Origin: Candidatus Zixiibacteriota bacterium
GTDB taxonomy: Bacteria; Zixibacteria; MSB-5A5; GN15; FEB-12
Length of the DNA: 5,067 bases
NCBI GenBank assembly: GCA_016213305.1
Contig: JACRAV010000021.1
Span: 1 to 5,067, forward strand
Direction of reading: 5' to 3'
Shown here: piece by piece, positions 1 through 5,067 of the stretch
Layout of the letters: every line of letters begins with the position of its first letter
How positions within the stretch are numbered: position 1 is the stretch's first letter
Translations under genes and position numbers: made by a program
The notes under the pieces: generated by a model
Seen by the model: the letters and a program-made list of their open reading frames with translations, nothing else
What the model was told of the DNA's origin: nothing
The model's database searches: none

Positions 1-1
1 G

Positions 2-670
2 GCCCAACTGAGCGACTCGCTGGTCGATCTGGCCGGACTGGGACTGAATATGACTGTGGTGGCCAACGCCGATATTCTCACCGAACTGGCTTTCGGCCCG
101 ATGCCGGTTGATTCGGCAACCATCAGCGACACCTGGCACATCTTCCTGCTCACCAATTCGGGCTCGGGTGTTTCCGATGCCTGGATCGATTCGGTGCAGT
201 TCCTCAAGGACGGCATCGCGCAGGTCAATGCTTCGGGAGCCAATCAGATGTCGTATGTGCGCAACTGGACCCAGACCGCGCTTGACACCACCGCGTCGTA
301 CACGAATCTGACGTCGCATACCGTTCTCGGCGCCACCGCCACCGATCAGGTGTACGGGGTGGTCAACGGCCAGTTCACCATGGACCGCACCGACGTGACC
401 AAGTCGAACGGGGAGACCACGGTTCGCACGCTGTCGCTGGCGGGCGCCATGACCAATTTCACCGTTGAGCGGTACAGCAACTGGCACAGCGGCTGTCCGA
501 CGACCGGAACGTTTACGATCGAAGCCACCCTGACGGTGACTCCGTCGGCCGGCTCCCCGATTGTGTCCACCTGGATGTTCGACATTTCCCTGGTCAATGG
601 CCGTGCCCTCATCACCACGACCGAAAGCGGCGTCAGCTTTGTCGCCTCGGCTGATCTCTGCACGATGTAG
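2..670 (+). CDS. Hypothetical probably exported beta-rich protein, 5'-truncated
   Basis: The frame is open from the first complete codon to a TAG at 668-670, giving 222 visible residues; the true start lies outside the window. I do not recognise the family. The visible part is rich in Thr, Ser, Val and Asn, poor in Lys, and made of alternating short polar/hydrophobic stretches, as expected of a secreted beta-sandwich protein. A WHIFLLTNSGSG segment is followed by SDAWIDSVQF, and near the end come HSGCPTTGTFTIEATL and a closing ADLCTM. The only two visible cysteines (visible residues about 165 and 220) flank the last strands and could form a disulfide, which would fit export. Any signal peptide or lipobox would be upstream and cannot be checked. 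A strong terminator 20 bases after the stop makes this the last gene of its transcript. The reading frame is well supported; the exported location is inference. Confidence 0.75.
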   Translation, partial: AQLSDSLVDLAGLGLNMTVVANADILTELAFGPMPVDSATISDTWHIFLLTNSGSGVSDAWIDSVQFLKDGIAQVNASGANQMSYVRNWTQTALDTTASYTNLTSHTVLGATATDQVYGVVNGQFTMDRTDVTKSNGETTVRTLSLAGAMTNFTVERYSNWHSGCPTTGTFTIEATLTVTPSAGSPIVSTWMFDISLVNGRALITTTESGVSFVASADLCTM

Positions 671-689
671 AGTTTCTTCTCGCCAATTC

Positions 690-718
690 AAAGCCCGGCG
701 GTCGCCGGGCTTTTTTTT
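690..718 (+). terminator. Rho-independent terminator
   Basis: AAGCCCGGC (691-699) pairs perfectly with GCCGGGCTT (704-712) around a four-base loop, and A690 can also pair with T713. The stem runs directly into a run of eight T (711-718). GC-rich stem, tight loop and U-tract make a classic intrinsic terminator, 20 bases after the upstream stop codon. It should separate the first gene from the thioesterase transcript. Confidence 0.93.
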
Positions 719-724
719 GCCTCA

Positions 725-753
725 TTGACACGAACCCAAATCTGCCGTATGTA
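725..753 (+). promoter_or_regulatory. Candidate sigma70-type promoter, possibly for a leaderless transcript
   Basis: A perfect TTGACA (725-730) lies seven bases after the terminator U-tract. After a 17-bp spacer comes TATGTA (748-753), which matches only the first three bases of the TATAAT consensus. Transcription would start near 760-761, at the ATG at 761. Position supports a promoter, because a new transcript must start between the terminator and the gene. The weak -10 is the main doubt, and FCB-group bacteria may use a different promoter consensus. Confidence 0.4.
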
Positions 754-760
754 TTCTCGC

Positions 761-1192
761 ATGAAAGAACTCATTCGCTACCCCGGATGTTTTGTTTGCG
801 GCGACAAAAACAATCACGGCATCAACGCCCGGTTCTTCTGGGACGGCACCACCGCCACCTCTGAAATCACTCTGCCGGAACAGTTTGACGGCTTCAAGGG
901 CATCTCCCACGGCGGCGTGGTGGCGTCGATGCTCGATGAAGTTATGATCAAGGCGATTCTCGCCACCGACCGGCATCCGGTGACCGCCGAATTGACGGTC
1001 AAGTACCTCAGACCGGCCAGAACCGGGATCACGCTTCGTTTCACCGGAAGGGTGGTGGCTTCCAAGGGGCGGTTGTTCAAGGCGGTGGCGTTGGTGTCGG
1101 ATCCGAGCGGGACAATTATCGCCGAGGCCGAGGGAAAGTTTCTCGAAGGGGACGCCGACTTGATCGCCGAGCTGAAGCGCTCGCTCGAATAG
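761..1192 (+). CDS. PaaI/4HBT-like hotdog-fold acyl-CoA thioesterase
   Basis: This 143-residue protein has the usual length of single hotdog-domain thioesterases, which hydrolyse acyl-CoA or related thioesters in the cytoplasm, generally as dimers or tetramers. The signature is SHGGVVASMLDEVM (residues 49-62): His50-Gly-Gly opens the central hotdog helix, and Asp59/Glu60 sit where the family carries its catalytic acid. TAELTVKYLRPAR (about 75-87) is the typical following strand. The N-terminus has YPGCFVCGDKNNHG (7-20), the CxxCG-x-x-N-x-x-G opening of one PaaI-like subgroup. The substrate cannot be read from sequence. I chose ATG761 because the conserved part begins six residues later; in-frame ATG749 and TTG725 are alternatives, but TTG725 coincides with the candidate -35 box. 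None of the three has a clear Shine-Dalgarno. The gene lies directly after a terminator, so it probably begins a transcript; the next gene starts 152 bases later with no terminator visible between. Confidence 0.9.
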   Translation: MKELIRYPGCFVCGDKNNHGINARFFWDGTTATSEITLPEQFDGFKGISHGGVVASMLDEVMIKAILATDRHPVTAELTVKYLRPARTGITLRFTGRVVASKGRLFKAVALVSDPSGTIIAEAEGKFLEGDADLIAELKRSLE

Positions 1193-1344
1193 ATGGGCGC
1201 TAGTTCGTTTCACGATTCCTGAAGCCGATTGACCATTTTACGCCGATCTCGTGCTGGCGTACTCGCGACCCATTGAGTTTCAACGAATTACGCTGGCCCT
1301 GGGGCGCAGGATTTTCGGGGCACGGCTGTTGCTTTATTCAGGGC

Positions 1345-1857
1345 ATGACAAAAACAGGCACGGCGACGACTGCCTATATCGCGGCCATAGAACGGCCGAT
1401 TATCGACCAGTACCTTGGCCAACAGGGATTTAGCAAGGGGTTGATTCTGTTCGCCGTCCCCGATTACGGGATAGTTTTCAAATGTCTGGCCGATGGCTCG
1501 CCGGTCGATCTGGAGTTTGGGGCATTTTTCGCCCTGCTGAAGTTTGTGGAAACATCACTCGCCGCCGAGAAGATCTCCCAATTGCATATCCTGAGTTCAA
1601 ACCCTGAATTTGTTTTTGCGTTTACGGGTCACAGCGGTCATCTGACGCCGGGAAGCTCCCGCGAACAGCTCTTAGAACAGCATGCCCGACAATTGAAATT
1701 TGATGTTGCCTATATTGAGCCGTGGAACAACCAGACCCGGGTGTCGGTGGTGGATTTTCCCTCGGTGCCGGAAGGGCGAAAGGTGACGGTTAAATCAAAG
1801 TTGACCACCGGCCGGGTGGTGGGGTTCAAGCCGCTTCAGAAGGGGATAAAGGTGTAG
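1345..1857 (+). CDS. Hypothetical protein, possible RNase H-like fold
   Basis: I do not recognise this family. From ATG1345 it is 170 residues. The frame is open back to a stop at 1201-1203, but the stretch before 1345 (from TTG1273: MSFNELRWPWGAGFSGHGCC...) looks non-coding, so I prefer 1345; only a weak AGGG one base before the ATG supports it. There is no signal peptide or membrane segment, so it is probably cytoplasmic. Visible order: N-terminal helix (about 10-28), two strands (GLILFAVPD, YGIVFKCLADG; 32-51), a long helix beginning DLEFGAFFALLKFVE (55-69), a strand and turn QLHILSSNPEFV (79-90), a helix at 105-117, then strands and a basic tail (K147, K150, K152, R157, K162, K166, K169). 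The strand-strand-helix(E)-strand pattern is reminiscent of RNase H-like domains, but the usual Asp positions are not clearly kept, so an inactive or unrelated fold is equally possible. Being a real gene is likely; the fold is a guess. Confidence 0.7.
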   Translation: MTKTGTATTAYIAAIERPIIDQYLGQQGFSKGLILFAVPDYGIVFKCLADGSPVDLEFGAFFALLKFVETSLAAEKISQLHILSSNPEFVFAFTGHSGHLTPGSSREQLLEQHARQLKFDVAYIEPWNNQTRVSVVDFPSVPEGRKVTVKSKLTTGRVVGFKPLQKGIKV

Positions 1858-1905
1858 GGGTGCTTCGACTTTATTTGTGATACTTCCATCCGTTATGATT
1901 ATCTT

Positions 1906-1954
1906 GAGCAGGTCGCGTACCCGTCCGCTGGCGGGGCGGACTAAACACCTGCTC
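1906..1954. repeat. Nested inverted repeat upstream of the peptidase gene
   Basis: Outer arms GAGCAGGT (1906-1913) and ACCTGCTC (1947-1954) are perfect complements. Inside them GTCCGC (1923-1928) and GCGGAC (1936-1941) form a second stem around a 7-base loop. The inner arms match the outer six bases of the hairpin stems at 4795-4812 and 4993-5010, suggesting a diverged member of the same repeat family. No T-run follows, so it is not an ordinary intrinsic terminator, although it does separate two genes. It ends 16 bases before the candidate -10 box of the peptidase gene. Confidence 0.55.
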
Positions 1955-1969
1955 GACGGTCTTCGTACT

Positions 1970-1975
1970 TATATT
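1970..1975 (+). promoter_or_regulatory. Candidate -10 box for the peptidase gene
   Basis: TATATT matches five of six positions of the TATAAT consensus and lies 24 bases before the preferred start codon. This would give a leader of about 18 bases that includes the AGGTAAG below. No recognisable -35 box occurs at 16-18 bp spacing (the region is ACCTGC-like), so this is tentative. Confidence 0.3.
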
Positions 1976-1986
1976 ACCGACTGTGT

Positions 1987-1993
1987 AGGTAAG
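1987..1993 (+). promoter_or_regulatory. Weak ribosome binding site deciding the ATG2000 start
   Basis: AGGTAAG ends six bases before ATG2000 and can pair partly with the 16S anti-Shine-Dalgarno. It favours ATG2000 over the upstream in-frame GTG1877. ATG2012 remains possible, with AGGA at 1997-2000 as its own weak site; the two choices differ by four residues at the front of the signal peptide. Confidence 0.4.
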
Positions 1994-1999
1994 CATAGG

Positions 2000-4753
2000 A
2001 TGAGAGTACTGATGCGATTTCACCGACTTCTCTGGATGGGGCTATGGGCCGGGTGCGGGCTGGTTGCGGCGGCATCGGCTGAGGACCTGACAATCATTTC
2101 GATTGAATCGGAACAACAGGCCGAGTACGCCCGGCAGGTTTGCGGACCGGCGTATCTGCGAGTGAACGACGGATATCTGGTCGCCGTGACACCTACGCAA
2201 CGTGCGGAGTTGACAGCAACCGGAATTGCGATGGCAGACATCCTTCGAGACGCCGACATCGCGATGCTTTCTCTGGTGCTCGATCATCCGGCAGGGGTCG
2301 ATACTCAGACAGATTTATCCTCATACGGCCGGGCAATCTCCCTGCCGGACGGCACTACACTTCTGGCCATAGGTCCGTCGGCCGCCACTTCGTTTCGCGC
2401 CGCCACCGGCCTGAAGATCACGTCGTTAGCGAACTGGCAGACGCGGATTGAATACTCTCCGCCACGGGTGTACTGGAATCTGTCGGCAGACGCCTATCCG
2501 ACCGATTCGCTGGTCAATATGATCAATCTGGATACGCTCAAAGCGCTGGATCAGCGGCTTGAGGCATTCTACACCCGGTATATCTGGACCGATTCCATTC
2601 GCAAAGCGCGGGACTGGATGGTCCAGCGATTTCAATCGTGGGGGTATTCAAACGTTACTACTCCCAGTTTCAGCTGGGGGGGAGGAACCCATTACAACGT
2701 TCAGGCAATAAAGACCGGGTACGCTGAACCGAACAGCTATATCGTCATAGGCGGTCATTACGACTCGTACAACCAGCAATCGTTCGGATCGGCATATGCC
2801 CCCGGGGCCGACGACGACGGTTCCGGCACGGCCCTCACTCTAGAACTGGCCCGGGTGTTTTCCAAAATACCCACGCGGAAATCGATCAGATTCATTCCAT
2901 TCTCCGCCGAAGAGGTCGGCCTGGTCGGGTCCAATGCGGCCGCTACAGGATTCAAGAATGCCGGAACCAATATTGAGTGCATGTACAACTTTGACATGGT
3001 TGGGTATGAACCAGCATCGACCTGGGGTCTTAACCTGTCAAGCGCGTCCAATACCGCTTACCGGCAGATAGCGGTGGACGCGGCCACCCGGCTGACGTCG
3101 ATTGTACCGTACATAACCGGCATGGGTTCCTCGTCGGACCACTACTCGTTTTATCAAAAGGGATTCGACATTGTCGATCATATCGAGCGCAATTTCAACA
3201 CGGACGGTTGGCACACCGATCTCGATCTGTCGTCGCGGATGAACTTCCCGTATTTCACGCAGGTGGCGAAACTGGCGATAGCTTCCATAGCCATAGCCGC
3301 CAACGCCGGAAAGCCGGGGAACATCGGAGATATCGTCGATGACGGCAACGGAAATTCGGTAACGGTGTCGGTCAGCGGGTGTCACCCATCCTCGACCTAC
3401 TGGATTCGATACGGTACCGCTTCTACGGCTCTCATTGATTCATTCCCGGTTCCTGCCGGCGCCTGCTCCGTATCGGTCACCGGGCTTACTCAGGGTATAA
3501 AGTACTACTTCGGAGTCTTTGAGTTGCCATCGGACGGCTACCGCTCGGTCTGGTCAACGACTGCTTCTCAGACACCGTTGTTAGTGCCACGCGCTCCGCT
3601 GGGGCTCGTTGCATCTCCGCAGGCGAGCCAGATTGATCTTGCCTGGACGGCCAACAAGGAGGGGGATCTTGATCATTACAATATCTATCGCAAACTGCAG
3701 GGGATAGGCGACTACACGCGCATTGCCGCCAATCTTACCGGTCTGAGTTTCAGCGATACCCACATTGTCCGGCAGATTCCATACGAATACGTGGTCACCG
3801 CGGTTGATCACGATGGCTACGAGTCGCCCGTCTCCCAATCCATACTGTCATATGCCGCGACCTTCGACGGCGGCATTCTGGTCGTTGACGAGTTCACGCA
3901 GGAGAATTACACCCAGCCGACGCAGGCCCATCAAGAGGCCTGGCTGGACACGATTTTCGGCGCGACCCCCTATGCAATAGTCAAGCTGGATACGACGACC
4001 GACAAACTGACCCGCAATCATGTCGGCCGTTTTTCGTCGATCATCTGGGAGGATGACGACAACTTCATGAAATTGCTGGGCGCCAGTTCCGATCCGGTGA
4101 GTTGGTTTTTAAGTCATCCGACCAACATGCTCATCTCCGGGTACCACACCATTGAGAAGGCGAGCATTTCACCGGTACCGGCCAGCCACTATCTCAAGAC
4201 GGAATTCGGATTATCAACCTACTCCCCTGTGGTTCCGCCTGATTTCATAGGCGCCAAGGGAGAGAACGGGTGGCCTTCGGTCGAGGTCGGCCCGACTCGC
4301 ATGATGCTGTCGCTCAATTATATCAGCAAATTGACCAGTGTGCCGGGGGTCACCGTCATTTACCGGTACGATTCCGAGGTCGATGATCCGGCCAATGAGA
4401 ACCAGCCGGTGGGTCTCGCATGGAATTCGCCACATGGAAAGCGCGTACTGCTGTCTTTTCCGCTGTATCACCTGACGCCGTTCTCAGTCAAGGCGCTGAT
4501 AAGCAAAGCGGTGGAGTATTTCGGTGAATCCTCGGGCGGTGTTGTCAACGGTGATCTCGACTTGACAGGAACAGTTGATATCGCCGATTTGAGCTCGATG
4601 ATCGACTATCTGTTTATTTCGTTCGCCCTGCCGTCGAACTTGAAGGCCGCCGATGTGGATCATTCGTGCAATGTCGATATTAGCGATCTTTCGTACCTGA
4701 TCGGCTTTCTGTTCATGGGCGGCCCCGCGCCTCTGGAGGGGTGTCTGCCGTGA
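2000..4753 (+). CDS. Secreted multidomain M28 zinc peptidase with FN3-like domains and C-terminal dockerin
   Basis: From ATG2000 the protein has 917 residues. Residues 1-27 are a Sec signal peptide: basic start, hydrophobic core, AAASA before Glu28. GTG1877 would add 41 residues ahead of the signal and is rejected. An N-terminal domain (about 28-175) precedes the M28 domain (about 177-435), a co-catalytic zinc exopeptidase fold that removes N-terminal residues from peptides. All expected residues are present: His253 and Asp255 (GGHYDSY), Asp272 (GADDDGSG), Glu304/Glu305 (FSAEEVG), Asp332 (NFDMVGY) and His381 (SSDHYSF). Two FN3-like domains follow (about 437-527 and 529-615; the second has the clearer ASQIDLAW...YNIYRK...YVVTAVD pattern). 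Residues about 617-842 resemble the amidotransferase-like alpha/beta domain of some FCB secreted proteases (GGILVVDE, MLISGYH, GKRVLLSFPLYHL). The C-terminus (846-915) has two dockerin/EF-hand loops with Asp at positions 1, 3, 9 and 12 (852/854/860/863 and 885/887/893/896). The protein is probably exported and active; substrate and dockerin partner are unknown. Confidence 0.95.
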   Translation: MRVLMRFHRLLWMGLWAGCGLVAAASAEDLTIISIESEQQAEYARQVCGPAYLRVNDGYLVAVTPTQRAELTATGIAMADILRDADIAMLSLVLDHPAGVDTQTDLSSYGRAISLPDGTTLLAIGPSAATSFRAATGLKITSLANWQTRIEYSPPRVYWNLSADAYPTDSLVNMINLDTLKALDQRLEAFYTRYIWTDSIRKARDWMVQRFQSWGYSNVTTPSFSWGGGTHYNVQAIKTGYAEPNSYIVIGGHYDSYNQQSFGSAYAPGADDDGSGTALTLELARVFSKIPTRKSIRFIPFSAEEVGLVGSNAAATGFKNAGTNIECMYNFDMVGYEPASTWGLNLSSASNTAYRQIAVDAATRLTSIVPYITGMGSSSDHYSFYQKGFDIVDHIERNFNTDGWHTDLDLSSRMNFPYFTQVAKLAIASIAIAANAGKPGNIGDIVDDGNGNSVTVSVSGCHPSSTYWIRYGTASTALIDSFPVPAGACSVSVTGLTQGIKYYFGVFELPSDGYRSVWSTTASQTPLLVPRAPLGLVASPQASQIDLAWTANKEGDLDHYNIYRKLQGIGDYTRIAANLTGLSFSDTHIVRQIPYEYVVTAVDHDGYESPVSQSILSYAATFDGGILVVDEFTQENYTQPTQAHQEAWLDTIFGATPYAIVKLDTTTDKLTRNHVGRFSSIIWEDDDNFMKLLGASSDPVSWFLSHPTNMLISGYHTIEKASISPVPASHYLKTEFGLSTYSPVVPPDFIGAKGENGWPSVEVGPTRMMLSLNYISKLTSVPGVTVIYRYDSEVDDPANENQPVGLAWNSPHGKRVLLSFPLYHLTPFSVKALISKAVEYFGESSGGVVNGDLDLTGTVDIADLSSMIDYLFISFALPSNLKAADVDHSCNVDISDLSYLIGFLFMGGPAPLEGCLP

Positions 4754-4766
4754 GGTGGTCTACGTA

Positions 4767-4869
4767 ACCGCACGAAATAGATGTCGGGTTTTTCGTCCGC
4801 CTGACGGCGGACTCGGAACACCGACCTACGAGATATTCAGTAGAGAACCGTCAGGCCGGGAGGCCTGAC
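4767..4869. repeat. Direct repeat, copy A
   Basis: This 103-base segment aligns without gaps to 4965-5067 with nine mismatches (94 of 103 identical, counted by hand), at an offset of 198 bases. Similarity continues weakly a few bases to the left, to about 4762. Seven of the nine differences lie outside the predicted stems. It starts 14 bases after the peptidase stop codon. The right boundary is unknown because copy B is cut by the window edge. Confidence 0.9.
4783..4825. repeat. Nested hairpin in copy A
   Basis: The inner stem GTCCGCC (4795-4801) pairs with GGCGGAC (4806-4812) around the loop TGAC. The outer GTCGG (4783-4787) pairs with CCGAC (4821-4825). Both stems are unchanged in copy B (4981-5023), where the only differences fall in the unpaired linkers (4792 and 4820 of copy A). 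Confidence 0.7.
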
Positions 4870-4871
4870 GG
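4848..4871. repeat. Perfect 10-bp hairpin with GGGA tetraloop
   Basis: CCGTCAGGCC (4848-4857) pairs with GGCCTGACGG (4862-4871); the loop GGGA fits the stable GNRA class if read as RNA. In copy B the matching arm carries G at 5062 in place of C, which gives a G-G mismatch. Confidence 0.75.
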
Positions 4872-4902
4872 CACGCTAAGGGCGGTGTTTTCGGAGAAGA
4901 TG

Positions 4903-4924
4903 TCACCCTCGAAGACGAGGGTGA
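4903..4924. repeat. Perfect 9-bp hairpin in the repeat spacer
   Basis: TCACCCTCG (4903-4911) pairs with CGAGGGTGA (4916-4924) around the loop AAGA. It lies in the 95-base spacer between the two direct repeats and has no second copy in this window. No T-run follows. Confidence 0.7.
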
Positions 4925-4943
4925 TCTACATAAGAATGCGACG

Positions 4944-4969
4944 GCGGTCAGGTGAGGGCACCTGACCGC
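4944..4969. repeat. Perfect 11-bp hairpin at the left edge of copy B
   Basis: GCGGTCAGGTG (4944-4954) pairs with CACCTGACCGC (4959-4969) around the loop AGGG. Its right arm runs into copy B at 4965. The corresponding place left of copy A, which adjoins the peptidase stop codon, has no comparable stem. Confidence 0.75.
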
Positions 4970-5067
4970 ACGAAGAGGATGTCGGGTTTCTCGTCCGCCT
5001 GACGGCGGACTCGGAACGCCGACCTAAGAGATATTAAGTAGAGAAACGTCAGGCCGGGAGGGCTGAC
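4965..5067. repeat. Direct repeat, copy B, cut by the window edge
   Basis: This is the second copy of the segment at 4767-4869, with nine substitutions and no gaps. It runs to the last base of the window, so the full unit may be longer and further copies may follow. Confidence 0.9.

Larger units (their letters stand above)
4754..5067. other. Gene-free structured repeat region after the peptidase gene
   Basis: No credible reading frame occurs from the peptidase stop to the window edge. The stretch is filled by two direct repeats and a spacer, with perfect hairpins at 4795-4812, 4848-4871, 4903-4924 and 4944-4969 and a repeat of the first at 4993-5010. All close on four-base loops. None is followed by a T-run, so they are not standard intrinsic terminators. 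Confidence 0.8.

Noticed and set aside
346..663. Minus-strand open frame opposite the first gene
   Set aside because: Shadow of the plus-strand frame, which stays open from the window edge and stops 20 bases before a matching terminator.
722..1213. Long minus-strand open frame opposite the thioesterase
   Set aside because: The plus-strand frame carries clear hotdog motifs; the opposite frame is Arg/His/Gly-rich with no recognisable domain.
1229..1257. TTGACC as a -35 box before the unknown gene
   Set aside because: No -10-like sequence occurs at 16-18 bp spacing (the region reads TGCTGG).
1273..1344. Start of the unknown protein at TTG1273
   Set aside because: The 24 extra residues (Trp/Gly/Cys-rich) do not look protein-like and the codon is a rare start; ATG1345 is preferred, though without a strong ribosome site.
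1804..1820. Inverted repeat ACCACC/GGTGGT near the end of the unknown gene
   Set aside because: It lies inside coding sequence, is short and has no T-run, so there is no reason to call it a terminator.
1877..1999. N-terminal extension of the peptidase from GTG1877
   Set aside because: It would place 41 Arg-rich residues in front of a normal signal peptide, has no ribosome site, and would read through the nested inverted repeat.
2675..2683. Run of seven G in the peptidase gene as a possible phase-variation tract or frameshift
   Set aside because: The frame stays open and the encoded SWGGGTHYN joins naturally to the M28 domain; a run of seven alone is weak evidence of slippage.
4783..4871. 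Hairpins after the peptidase gene as its intrinsic terminator
   Set aside because: Stems are strong but none is followed by a T-run; the only T-run (4789-4793) precedes the stem.
4767..5067. CRISPR array
   Set aside because: There are only two units, too long and with a 95-base spacer that itself contains hairpins; no cas gene is present.

Overview
The window looks like a piece of chromosome from an uncultured, moderately GC-rich bacterium. The best clue is the large gene in the second half. It encodes a secreted M28 peptidase that ends in two dockerin-type calcium loops and a 'GGPAP' tail, a layout I associate with Candidatus Zixibacteria and related FCB-group lineages. That assignment is inferred from protein style; there is no rRNA or marker gene here. 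All supported genes lie on the + strand, and there is no tRNA, rRNA, CRISPR array or transposase.

Layout: (1) Positions 2-670 hold the 3' part of an unrecognised, beta-rich, probably exported protein, closed by a textbook intrinsic terminator (about 690-718). (2) Just after it, a TTGACA box with a 17-bp spacer precedes a hotdog-fold (PaaI/4HBT-like) acyl-CoA thioesterase (761-1192) that has no Shine-Dalgarno. (3) A 170-residue protein of unknown function follows (1345-1857); its central strand-helix-strand pattern weakly resembles an RNase H-like fold. (4) A leader with a nested inverted repeat precedes a 917-residue secreted metallopeptidase (2000-4753): signal peptide, N-terminal domain with an internal duplication, M28 zinc-peptidase domain with all metal ligands, two FN3-like domains, an amidotransferase-like alpha/beta domain, and a dockerin. 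(5) The last 314 bases contain no gene. They hold two direct repeats, each at least 103 bp and 198 bp apart, rich in tetraloop hairpins without U-tracts.

The genes do not form an obvious pathway. The first protein and the peptidase are probably exported; the thioesterase and the unknown protein are probably cytoplasmic. The least explained part is the structured repeat array after the peptidase gene. Seven of the nine differences between its two copies fall outside the predicted stems, and its hairpins share a 10-mer that permits an alternative fold. A related hairpin core also lies just upstream of the peptidase gene.
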